A stretch of DNA of 15,336 nucleotides, taken from positions 1 to 15,336 of the forward strand of contig JBPBQN010000259.1 of assembly GCA_050954865.1 (NCBI GenBank), written 5' to 3'. The translations under genes were made by a program, and so were the position numbers. The DNA comes from Mucilaginibacter_A sp050954865 (GTDB lineage: Bacteria; Bacteroidota; Bacteroidia; Sphingobacteriales; Sphingobacteriaceae). Positions 8,501 to 14,678 of the stretch are shown piece by piece (the first letter of the stretch is position 1; each line of letters begins with the position of its first letter). The notes below the pieces were generated by a model, which made no database searches, was not told the DNA's origin, and worked only from the letters and a program-made list of their open reading frames with translations.

Positions 8501-8614
8501 GTAGTGGCATTGCCTTTATTGCTGATTGTTTTGCCGAGTATGATTCGTGTTTTGTATCGAAATGAAACGCCTTCAGCCATCCAAAATCCAACCCAAATTA
8601 ATACCGGACAATAA
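5537..8614 (+). CDS. RND-family efflux permease (CzcA/CusA-like)
   Basis: This 1025-residue inner-membrane proton-driven exporter has a first membrane helix at about 14-31, a large periplasmic loop to about 335, helices 2-6 from about 336-470, a second periplasmic loop, and a C-terminal helix bundle from about 850. Its style is that of the CzcA/heavy-metal branch: FLPDMDEGSIVLDYSSPPGTSLEET, RRTGTQ and GDLMESAQPIEIKIFG. Helix 4 has the acidic pair D400/D401 (GLIIDDAIVVVE), as in AcrB D407/D408. In helix 10, E919 (GIIGENAIF) occupies the position of AcrB K940 and of CusA E939. K952 in LRPKLMTA corresponds to CusA K984. The substrate is not determined. The start overlaps the adaptor stop by four bases, so the two are coupled. 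Confidence 0.92.
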   Translation: MSAPKDVFIYFKKPITLVLGLILVGGVFAFSKMQTSLFPEITFPKIKIIADEGLQPVNKMMITVTKPLENAVKQIPDLQTVRSTTSRGSSEISAFMNWNANIDLSQQRIESQISKIRNELPADVNISVEKMNPSILPVSGYTLESHNKSPIELRLLATFTIKPFLSQVNGVSEIRVIGGKAKEYWLVLDRQKMSALSITPDAVSNALSQTDFVKSEGYLSDYKMLYLTVTDATLSAKDQLENLVVSNNSKRILRIKDFADVQINPGIEYTKINANGHEGVLIAVIKQPNANLVSLSADMAVQVNKLQKILPQGVTIKPYYIQADFVNESVKSVGDSLWIGLALAIVVAILFLRSLKASTTILITIPVTLCLTLLVLYVMGYTFNIMTLGAIAAAIGLIIDDAIVVVEQIHRTHEEHPDEPTRNLLQKAINFLLPAMIGSSVSTIVIFIPFVLMSGVAGSYFKVMTNTMIITLVCSFFVTWIGLPVIYLLLSSNKKRVVKEASAQHPVKKQRWVSFFIFRPYLSFIIAGVLILVIVFVPARLATGFLPDMDEGSIVLDYSSPPGTSLEETDRMLREVEKIIVKEPEVAAYSRRTGTQMGFFITEPNRGDYLIQLRKQRDKSTEEVSSDLRQKIETSQPALRVDFGQVITDMLGDLMESAQPIEIKIFGDDQQKLQSLSKQIAAVVTSVKGTADVFDGIVIAGPAVSIVPDYRKLAQYNISPNNLQSQVQTALEGNVVGSLYEQQQLSPIRMVYPGNRSLSIEGIKNMNLFLANGKLIPITGLASVDLRAGDAEIQRQNLQSMGVISARLDNSDLGTVMTAIKQNISQKINLPQGYHVEYGGAYAEQQQSFKELLIILIASSLLVFGVILFLFKQFRIAFLILIVAVLGISGSFLALLLTGTPLNVGSYTGLIMIVGIIGENAIFTFLQFKQSVVGNSVDEAVIYAISTRLRPKLMTALGAIIALLPLALGIGAGAQLHQPLAIAVIGGFVVALPLLLIVLPSMIRVLYRNETPSAIQNPTQINTGQ

Positions 8615-8648
8615 TCCATCAACCCAAAAAATAACCGATAAAAGAAGT

Positions 8649-9650
8649 ATGAAACCAAACCTCAAATTTTTAACAATGCTGTTTTTATGCAGTATTTCTT
8701 TGCATTTACATGCGCAGCAGTATGTGCTGCAAAAAACCATCCCGCTGCCCGGCGATGGCGGCTACGATTACCTGGCCATTGATGTGCCCAACAACCATTT
8801 ATACGTTTCGCACAGCACGGCGGTAAACGTGATCGATCTGGCAACGGAGAAACCCATCGGCGTGATTACCGGCATGAAAGGCAACCACGGAATTGCTTTT
8901 GCGGATGGTTTAAACCGTGGCTTCATCAGCGATGGCAAGCCAAATGCGGTAGTTGTTTTTGATCTTAAAACGTTTAAAACCATCCAAACTATTGCGCTTT
9001 CTGCTGTAAACGGTCCGGATGCGATTATGTACGATCCGTTTAGCAAACATATTTTTACTTTCTGCGGAGAGAGTAACAATGCGGCCGTGATCGACCCAAA
9101 AACAATGACGCAGATTGGTACCGTGGCTTTAAGCGGCGCGCCGGAGTTTGCCGTTTCGGATGGAAAAGGAAAAATCTACAATAATTTAGAGGATAAAAAC
9201 AGCATGGATGTGATTGATGCCAAAACCCTAAAAGTGCTGAAAAACTTCCCGCTGTCACCTTGCGTCGGCCCGACCGGTTTGGCTTTGGATGCTAAAAACC
9301 ATCGTTTGTTTACCGTTTGCAGGGAAAATAAAGGCATGTCTGTTGTAGATGAAATCAGCGGAAAAGTGATTGCAACCGTTCCAATAGGTGCTGGCGTGGA
9401 TGCGGTACTTTACGATGCGGCAAACAAGCTGATTTTTGCTTCCAACGGTGATGGAACGGCTACCATCATTCAGCAAAAAACTGCCGACAGCTACGAAGTT
9501 TTACAAACGCTGGAAACCCAATATCGTGCAAAAACGATGGCGTTGGACAGCAAAACACATAAAATTTATTTCAGCGTTGCTGATATGGTTGCAGGTACAC
9601 GCACGGTCGTTCCCGGAACTTTTAAGGTTTTGGTTTTTGGGATTGAATAA
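8649..9650 (+). CDS. exported YncE-like seven-bladed beta-propeller protein
   Basis: This is a 333-residue periplasmic protein. The N-terminus MKPNLKFLTMLFLCSISLHLHAQ is a signal peptide. The rest consists of about seven repeats of 40 or so residues with a repeating pattern of [LI]A[IFL]D followed by [LI][YF][VT], a short turn, then VIDLxT or VVDExS; examples are YLAIDVPNNHLYVS, DAIMYDPFSKHIFTF, GLALDAKNHRLFTV and KTMALDSKTHKIYFS. This is the YVTN/YncE beta-propeller fold, a binding or scaffolding module with no catalytic motif that I can see. The ATG at 8649 follows AAAGAAG; an open frame from 8547 overlaps the permease and lacks the signal at its start. It lies 34 bases after the permease, so it is likely the last gene of the operon. 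In E. coli yncE neighbours the TonB-dependent receptor gene yncD, and here too a receptor gene is adjacent. Confidence 0.85.
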   Translation: MKPNLKFLTMLFLCSISLHLHAQQYVLQKTIPLPGDGGYDYLAIDVPNNHLYVSHSTAVNVIDLATEKPIGVITGMKGNHGIAFADGLNRGFISDGKPNAVVVFDLKTFKTIQTIALSAVNGPDAIMYDPFSKHIFTFCGESNNAAVIDPKTMTQIGTVALSGAPEFAVSDGKGKIYNNLEDKNSMDVIDAKTLKVLKNFPLSPCVGPTGLALDAKNHRLFTVCRENKGMSVVDEISGKVIATVPIGAGVDAVLYDAANKLIFASNGDGTATIIQQKTADSYEVLQTLETQYRAKTMALDSKTHKIYFSVADMVAGTRTVVPGTFKVLVFGIE

Positions 9651-9672
9651 AGTTTAGTTGATTTATTATGTT

Positions 9673-9702
9673 AAAATCCTGCTCTTTTTAGAGCAGGATT
9701 TT
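9673..9702. terminator. bidirectional intrinsic terminator
   Basis: A perfect 12-bp inverted repeat (AAAATCCTGCTC, loop TTTTTA, GAGCAGGATTTT) starts 23 bases after the beta-propeller stop and lies about 84 bases from the stop of the convergent receptor gene. The stem has a GC-containing core flanked by A and T runs, so it can give a hairpin followed by U residues in either direction. Its place between convergent genes fits a shared terminator. Confidence 0.85.
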
Positions 9703-9785
9703 CGGTTTTATACAGCTGCCAACTTTGGCATCGTAAGTAAATAAAAAGCCCGGCTTTAACAGGTTAATTAAAATAACACCATGCT

Positions 9786-11966
9786 TTAATCTTTATCTGC
9801 AGTTAACTTAATGCGTATTCCTGCGTTCACTACAACGCCTTCCAACGGCGCATAAATATCCCGAAAAACGGGACTGGTTATGCTTCCGGTATAGATATTG
9901 TCCCAGCGGGTCTGCCTTCTGTCGGTTAAGTTTTCAGCATTTACAAATACATCCAGATGCTTCCACATTTTTTGTACCAGCAAACCGAAAGTAATATATC
10001 CTCTGCCAGTGGTGCCGTCGTTTAACAATTGGCTTCCGGTGTAAAAAGCTTCTGCGCCAGCACGAAACCGGTCTTCAATTTCGTAGGTTGCATCAAAGTT
10101 TAACCTGTTTTTTGCGGTTAATGGTTGCGTGGAGGTTTGTCCTGCAAAATGCTGTTTGGTATCTGTATAGGTGTAACCTAAGTAGAAGCCGAAATCGTCC
10201 ACGCTTAATTTTACATTCGTTTCCGTGCCTTGTGTACCGATGAATCCTGAGGCATTGGTAAAAACGTTATTGAGCAGCAGGAGCGGATCATTTACATGCG
10301 TATAAAAAAATAATTGGTTGATGTTTAAAAAAGCATCACCAATGGCACTACGGAAATTAACATCGCCATTGCCGCCGATAGATTGCTCTGCTTTGGTATT
10401 ACCAAAAGACAAAGGATTGATATTTTCGTAACCTTGCTGTTCGCTCTGGTCATTAAATAATGTTGGCATTTTATAGCCTAAACCACCACCAATCCTGCTG
10501 GTAAAATGTTCGTTTAGCTTAAATAAGGCGTTGATCCTGGGCAAAATAAAAAAGCCTTTAAGTTTATTGTTCGGGGCCGGCGTATTGTAATCGGCACGCA
10601 AACCGCTTTCCAGGGAAAACCAGTCAGCCGGCTTAAATGTGTTTTGCCCGAAAACGCCAGCGGTTGTTAAGCTGTAACCCAGATTAGTAAATGGGGCTGC
10701 AACAGTAAAATGATCGGTAATTAAATTTGCGCCGGTAACCCAATCAGCGCGTTCCCCATGTACCACATAATTTACCTCGCTAAAAGAAGCATTTTGTTTG
10801 CCTGAAAATTTAAAGCCCGGCTGTGATAAATCGCGATCAAAGTAACCAACCGTATTTTTAAAGTTCAGCTTACTTTCTTCATTAATTTTATGCGTGTAAG
10901 AAAGTTGGGTTGATATCCAGAAAGATTTGTTACGTTCAAAATACTGATGAAGCTGATCTGCATTACCATTTAATACCTGCATATCACCGCCATAACGATT
11001 TTCGTAAGTCGTGTTTACTCCAAACCAGCCGGTATCGCCATTATCTAGATATAAAAACAGCTTGGGGTTAAAAGTAAAGCGATCTGTTTTCGGTATAGCC
11101 GAAAATCCGGTTAATGAAGGATCATAGGCACCATTATAATCGTAAGAACCAAATATCGTGGTGCCAACGTGTTTCCATTTCTGGCTGTAAAAGCCGCTTG
11201 CATCGGTTCCTTTTGCGCTCGTTCCATTTAGCAGAAAAGAAAGTTCAGGTTCGTCTGCCGGTGTTTTGCTGATTAGGTTAACCAGTCCTGCAATCGCGCC
11301 ACCTCCATAAAGCGTTGAGGCAGAGCCTTTGATAAATTCGACCTGTTTTAGATCTAGGGGGCTGATTTGCAGGATGCCCAATCCTCCTGAAAAGCCCTGG
11401 TAAAGTGGCATACCGTCTTTTAGCAACTGAGTATACCGGCTGTCCAGCCCTTGGATACGGAAGTTGGCGGATCCGCTTACGGCAGAAGTTTGCTGCACAT
11501 TGATGCCGGTAATTTCTCCCAGCAGCATCTTAATATCACCCGGGCGCATGGTTCCTTTTTCGTCCAGTTCCTCTAAAGGTAAGGCCTCGATCCTAGTAGG
11601 CACATCACGCAAATTTTGATTGGTACGCGTGCTTTGCACCACTACCTCACCCAACTCATCACCTTTTGGGTTGAGTGTTAAGTCCAAAGTTTCACCCTGT
11701 GCTTTCATCGGAAAAATAAATACTTTTTCCAGTTTATTATAACCTACATAGCTAATTTCGACCTCGTATTTGCCGTTTGGAATGTTTTTAAGGATGATCA
11801 GGCCGCCGGTATCCGATGTGGCAGCTAACTTTAACTCAGGTATAATGACTGTTGCGCCTGCTAAAACCTGTTTGGTTTTACCATCACAAACGAACGCTTT
11901 AAATATATTCTGGGACATTACTGCATTACAGAACAGCACCCCAAGGAGGAATAAAATTTTTTTCAT
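9786..11966 (-). CDS. TonB-dependent outer-membrane receptor
   Basis: This 726-residue receptor imports an unidentified ligand (siderophore, metal complex, vitamin or similar) by TonB energy. The ATG at 11966 gives the signal peptide MKKILFLLGVLFCNAVMSQ; the frame is open to 11999, but that would add 11 residues before the signal. Residues about 20-105 form the carboxypeptidase-like regulatory domain typical of Bacteroidota (AGATVIIPELKLAATSDTGG, YEVEISYVGYNKLEKV). The plug covers about 110-235 (GDIKMLLGEITGINVQ, FRIQGLDSRYTQLLKDG, VEFIKGSASTLYGGGAIAG). The remainder is the 22-strand barrel, with the C-terminal signature AENLTDRRQTRWDNIY and VFRDIYAPLEG. No SusD partner is adjacent, so a glycan role is unlikely. 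The upstream small secreted-protein gene is 112 bases away and may share its transcript. A broken homologue of its C-terminus lies at 1866-2043. Confidence 0.93.
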   Translation of the reverse strand: MKKILFLLGVLFCNAVMSQNIFKAFVCDGKTKQVLAGATVIIPELKLAATSDTGGLIILKNIPNGKYEVEISYVGYNKLEKVFIFPMKAQGETLDLTLNPKGDELGEVVVQSTRTNQNLRDVPTRIEALPLEELDEKGTMRPGDIKMLLGEITGINVQQTSAVSGSANFRIQGLDSRYTQLLKDGMPLYQGFSGGLGILQISPLDLKQVEFIKGSASTLYGGGAIAGLVNLISKTPADEPELSFLLNGTSAKGTDASGFYSQKWKHVGTTIFGSYDYNGAYDPSLTGFSAIPKTDRFTFNPKLFLYLDNGDTGWFGVNTTYENRYGGDMQVLNGNADQLHQYFERNKSFWISTQLSYTHKINEESKLNFKNTVGYFDRDLSQPGFKFSGKQNASFSEVNYVVHGERADWVTGANLITDHFTVAAPFTNLGYSLTTAGVFGQNTFKPADWFSLESGLRADYNTPAPNNKLKGFFILPRINALFKLNEHFTSRIGGGLGYKMPTLFNDQSEQQGYENINPLSFGNTKAEQSIGGNGDVNFRSAIGDAFLNINQLFFYTHVNDPLLLLNNVFTNASGFIGTQGTETNVKLSVDDFGFYLGYTYTDTKQHFAGQTSTQPLTAKNRLNFDATYEIEDRFRAGAEAFYTGSQLLNDGTTGRGYITFGLLVQKMWKHLDVFVNAENLTDRRQTRWDNIYTGSITSPVFRDIYAPLEGVVVNAGIRIKLTADKD

Positions 11967-12078
11967 AAAAATAATTGATTCTGTAAAAGACTTTGCCAAC
12001 GCAGTTATAGCATCACGACACAGTCCTATTTACAGGAATTGCTTAATAAAGAACCCGTTAAGAAGAAATAAATAATAA

Positions 12079-12474
12079 TTAGGTGAAGGGCGGGCGGAAC
12101 ACGGGGTTATTGTAATCAGTCGTTAGCCTAAGTAAATGGTTCATTATGGGTTTGTCCAGTGCTTCAGAAAATAAATAAGCCGGTAGTTTTGAGTAAAACA
12201 GTACGATTAGAGAAAAAACAGCCTGATGCTGAAATTGCAGGGAACTATCAGACTTTGCCGGGGCATCGCGACTGTTATGCCCTAACAGGTCTTTACCGCC
12301 TAACAGATAATCACCGATAAAATCCACCGGATCTGGTTTACCAGCCCTAACTTGACAGTAAGAACGATACATTGAAGGAATATCCCTCATCAGGGAAAAA
12401 TCGCCTAGCGGTAATAATGTGCTTCCGGCCAAAAAGAAACATGCTAATAAAATTGCCACAACAGATTTGCCCAT
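12079..12474 (-). CDS. small secreted protein of unknown function upstream of the receptor
   Basis: This 131-residue protein has a hydrophobic N-terminus (MGKSVVAILLACFFLAGSTLL), probably a signal peptide. The mature part holds the motifs LGDFSLMRDIPSMYRSY, DPVDFIGDYLLGGKDLLGHN and LQFQHQAVFSL, and ends in NPVFRPPFT. From general knowledge, Bacteroidota often encode small secreted proteins with a terminal (Y/F)xPP just ahead of TonB-dependent receptors or metal genes. I recognise that style but cannot name a family or function. It lies on the same strand as the receptor, 112 bases upstream of its start, with no obvious terminator between, so co-transcription is plausible. It is not the HYC_CC_PP family as I understand it, since the HYC and CC motifs are absent. 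Confidence 0.7.
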   Translation of the reverse strand: MGKSVVAILLACFFLAGSTLLPLGDFSLMRDIPSMYRSYCQVRAGKPDPVDFIGDYLLGGKDLLGHNSRDAPAKSDSSLQFQHQAVFSLIVLFYSKLPAYLFSEALDKPIMNHLLRLTTDYNNPVFRPPFT

Positions 12475-12506
12475 TGCAGCGAAAATATAAAATCAATTTT
12501 AGGTGA

Positions 12507-12673
12507 TTAGAAAGAAACGCCAATCTGTAATCCGGTACCGATGATAGCAGGCAGGTTATTACCAAAGTAAACCGGAAGCGAAACAGAAACAAAAAGATTA
12601 GCATTCTTTCTCTTTTAATCACCTTATCAAAAACAGGCATTATTCCAAACCGCCCATTTGTTTCGAATGCCAC
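12507..12673 (-). pseudogene. remnant C-terminus of an outer-membrane protein
   Basis: On the minus strand a frame ending at the TAA at 12509-12507 reads NLFVSVSLPVYFG then NLPAIIGTGLQIGVSF. This is a run of amphipathic strands ending in phenylalanine, as outer-membrane barrels do. Just upstream that frame hits a stop, but the neighbouring frame continues with VAFETNGRFGIMPVFDK and VIKRE, which reads as the preceding strand and turn. A single-base deletion near 12600-12612 would join them. Upstream of about 12673 all frames contain stops. I therefore call it a 5'-truncated, frameshifted relic. The family cannot be identified from so short a piece. Confidence 0.5.
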
Positions 12674-12914
12674 TTACTACACCTAGTATTATAGCTATAA
12701 AATTAATGAAAATGAGGCGAAAATTATTATCGGATAAACCTTCCTATATGCAGCAATGATGATTAGAGGAAACCAGAAGTTTTATTACAATTTTCCTTGA
12801 AACGAAACTCTTACTGACAGATTTATTATTTAATTGTATCTGTATAGCTTTACATAACATAATATCTTGCTTTTTCTACTTTGAGAGATTTCAAGTTTCA
12901 GTTATATATTGATG

Positions 12915-12929
12915 GTTCGCTTGGCGAAC
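12915..12929. repeat. short perfect palindrome GTTCGC-ttg-GCGAAC
   Basis: Six-base arms with a 3-base loop lie directly next to the larger palindrome cluster, in an otherwise AT-rich spacer where GC-rich symmetry stands out. It could be part of a hairpin or a protein-binding site. It has no T tract, so a terminator is unlikely. Confidence 0.6.
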
Positions 12930-12930
12930 A

Positions 12931-12983
12931 TTTACACCTTATATATAGGTGTAAAAACTGATCCTATATATAAAGGTGTAAAA
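12931..12983. repeat. interleaved inverted and direct repeats (TTTACACC / GGTGTAAA)
   Basis: Three copies of one 8-base word are present: TTTACACC at 12931-12938 (inverted), GGTGTAAA at 12948-12955 and GGTGTAAA at 12975-12982. Between the first two lies a TA-alternating core, giving 9-base arms around TATATAT. The outer pair also match over a longer stretch: ACACCTTATATATAGG is nearly the reverse complement of CCTATATATAAAGGTGT, with one extra A. Two alternative hairpins or two overlapping operator-like sites are therefore possible. The cluster lies about 45 bases beyond the 3' end of the recombinase gene and about 460 bases upstream of the small secreted protein gene. Its role is not known. 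Confidence 0.7.
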
Positions 12984-13027
12984 GCACATTAGGAAAGATT
13001 CACGTTTTTTTTTAGATAGCACTTAGG

Positions 13028-13622
13028 TTATTCCTCTATCTCTTGTTCGTTTTGCTTATTCCGGACAAAGGTTAAATATCGGTAACAAGTTGCAATAGGG
13101 AGTTTGAGTCTTTTGGCAACTTCATTGATGGAATACTTCCCGGTGTCATGCAGGTCCTTTGCTGTTAAGGCCAGTTGCAATTTTTCCGGCGTCAGCCCTG
13201 CCGGTCTGCCACCCATCCTGCCCCGGGCACGAACTGCCGCAAGTCCGGCTTTGGTCCACTCGCGGATGAAATCTCTTTCGAACTCGGCCAGCGAGGCAAA
13301 GATGTTGAAAGTAAATCTGCCGGTAGCCGTTGTAGTATTAATATGATCATGCAGACTCACGATGTCCACGCCTTTCTCCTGGAGCATGGCAACTACATCG
13401 ACCAGGTCCCGCAATGAGCGGCCTAACCGATCCAGCTTCAATACGACTACTTCGTCACCCGATCTTACGCCAGCTAATAACCTTTTCAGTTCCGCGCGCT
13501 CCGTATTCTTGCCAGACACCTTTTCCCGGTAGATATCCGAGCAGCCAAACTTCGTAAGTTCTATTTAGTTGCAGGTCCAAGTTCTGATCCTGCGTGCTCA
13601 CTCTTGCATAGCCGATTTTCAT
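13028..13622 (-). pseudogene. serine recombinase (resolvase/invertase), frameshifted
   Basis: Members of this family cut and rejoin DNA through a serine nucleophile. The start ATG at 13622 gives MKIGYARVSTQDQNLDLQLN, with catalytic S9 in the YARVST motif. After N20 the frame must shift by one base to continue ELTKFGCSDIYREKVSGKNT and then VLKLDRLGRSLRDLVDVV, TGRFTFNIFASLAEFERDFI and a C-terminal helix-turn-helix (YSINEVAKRLKLPIATCYRYL). Removing one base at about 13562 would give an uninterrupted 197-residue protein of normal length. The part from 13519 to 13028 could in principle be made alone, but it lacks the active serine. The gene is visibly GC-richer than its surroundings, which suggests transfer. 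A sequencing error at this base cannot be excluded. Confidence 0.85.
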
Positions 13623-13683
13623 GATTTCGTTTTTTAGTTCTTTCTGTTTCCCTGGATTTTCAATCAAGACAGCTTAATTAACT

Positions 13684-13697
13684 TGAGTTCGATTAAT
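13684..13697 (+). repeat. left terminal inverted repeat of the IS982-type element
   Basis: TGAGTTCGATTAAT here is the exact reverse complement of the sequence at 14571-14584, and the two flank the transposase gene. Confidence 0.85.
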
Positions 13698-13779
13698 AAA
13701 TTATAATAAAAGTTTGTCAATCAGAGGAGATGTAAGTATATTTAAGTATCTGAAATTCAAATATTTAAATACATGACCT

Positions 13780-14571
13780 ATGATTGAGTTCAATGAAATT
13801 AGTGATATTTTCTATCTTGTTGATGAATTTTGCAAAGATTTTGACAACTCTACTAAAGGCTTCATTCTGGGAAAGCCTTCAAAACGTCCTGCAATGATGT
13901 CAAAGAGCGAAGTCATTTCTATCTGTATGCTTTTCCATCTAAGCGGTTTCCAGTGCTTTAAGCACTTCTATATGTTTTATGTCCAGCGGCATATGCAGGG
14001 CGAGTTTCCCAGGACAGTGTCCTATAACCGTTTTGTCGAACTTAGCCAGGGCGTACTGCTGCCTATGGCCATCTTCTTGAAAACCTGTTGCCTGGGTAGC
14101 TGTTCAGGTATTTCGTTCGTTGATTCTACGCCCATCAGGGTCTGCCACAACAAACGGATCAAAAGAAACAAAGTGTTTAAAGGCATAGCCGAAGTAGGCA
14201 AATCCGAAGTAGGCAAATCCGAAGTAGGCAAATCCGAAGTAGGCAAATCCGAAGTAGGCAAATCCACTATGGGCTGGTTTTATGGTTTTAAACTGCACAT
14301 TGTGATCAATGACAAGGGCGAAATCCTGAACTTTGCCATTACACAAGCTAATGTGGACGACCGTGAGCCGCTTAAGAACGAGGGGGTTTTGAAAGCCGTG
14401 TTTGGTAAACTGTTTGCCGACAAAGGCTACATCTCAGAAAAGCTGGCCAGAATACTGTTCGTCGGTGATATTCACTTGATCATTGCCACATTGATCGCCT
14501 ATTCATTCTTCCCTAAAAAACCTACTATTGCTTATCAAACGGTAACCTCCAATCAAATCGTCGCTTTCTGA
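13780..14571 (+). pseudogene. IS982-family transposase with internal deletion and repeat expansion
   Basis: The 263-residue open frame shows the IS982 transposase pattern: an N-terminal region (SKSEVISICMLFHLSGFQ, FPRTVSYNRFVEL), first catalytic aspartate D115 in SFVDSTPIRVCHN, STMGWFYGFKLHIVINDKGEI, and second aspartate D214 in GKLFADKGYIS. Full-length relatives continue after the IHLI motif with a basic stretch, a segment holding the third acidic residue (an E in a VNDELKN-like motif) and an HTRHRS-like part. Here residue 234 or so jumps straight to IATLIAYSFFPKKP, which is the family's C-terminus, so roughly 60-75 residues are missing in frame. Residues 138-162 are five copies of EVGKS where relatives have one GKS. 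The reading frame is intact but the enzyme should be inactive. Confidence 0.85.
14191..14265 (+). repeat. five perfect copies of a 15-bp tandem repeat in the transposase
   Basis: GAAGTAGGCAAATCC is repeated five times without a single mismatch (starts at 14191, 14206, 14221, 14236 and 14251) and encodes EVGKS each time. The unit length is a multiple of three, so the frame is kept. The absence of any mismatch points to a recent expansion by slippage or unequal exchange. Confidence 0.98.
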
Positions 14572-14584
14572 TTAATCGAACTCA
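14571..14584 (-). repeat. right terminal inverted repeat of the IS982-type element
   Basis: ATTAATCGAACTCA is the exact reverse complement of 13684-13697. The final A of the transposase TGA is its first base. Confidence 0.85.
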
Positions 14585-14678
14585 GGGTATTAGGTAATCC
14601 TCTATCTTAATTTTTGCCAAACCTAGCATCGTACGTAGTTCCCTGGAGTTTTAAGAAATATCTAAATGCATAGTCGTC

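Larger units (their letters stand above)
12674..13027. other. AT-rich gene-free spacer with palindromes
   Basis: This 354-base stretch has no convincing gene; stops occur densely in all frames. It is clearly more AT-rich than its neighbours. Its left part could be a further decayed upstream continuation of the outer-membrane-protein relic, but I cannot align it. Its right part holds the palindrome cluster at 12915-12984. It may contain the promoter of the small secreted protein and receptor genes, and it receives the 3' end of the recombinase gene. Confidence 0.6.
13684..14584 (+). mobile_element. IS982-family insertion sequence, defective
   Basis: The element is about 901 bases long and bounded by perfect 14-base inverted repeats, TGAGTTCGATTAAT. 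The transposase gene fills it, and its stop codon overlaps the right repeat, as is common in compact insertion sequences. I see no convincing target-site duplication next to the repeats. The internal changes in the transposase (tandem repeat and deletion) make independent movement unlikely. It lies 61 bases upstream of the recombinase start and 94 bases beyond the serine hydrolase stop. Confidence 0.85.

Noticed and set aside
12347..12673. 108-codon minus-strand frame as a gene
   Set aside because: It overlaps the better-supported small secreted protein gene and is made of a relic fragment followed by out-of-frame sequence.
14191..14265. Possible CRISPR array
   Set aside because: The units are 15 bases and directly adjacent, with no spacers, and lie inside a coding frame.
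14197..14268. Walker-A-like pattern (GKSEVGKST) in the transposase repeat
   Set aside because: The match arises only from the repetition of EVGKS; the protein is a DDE-type transposase with no other P-loop NTPase features.
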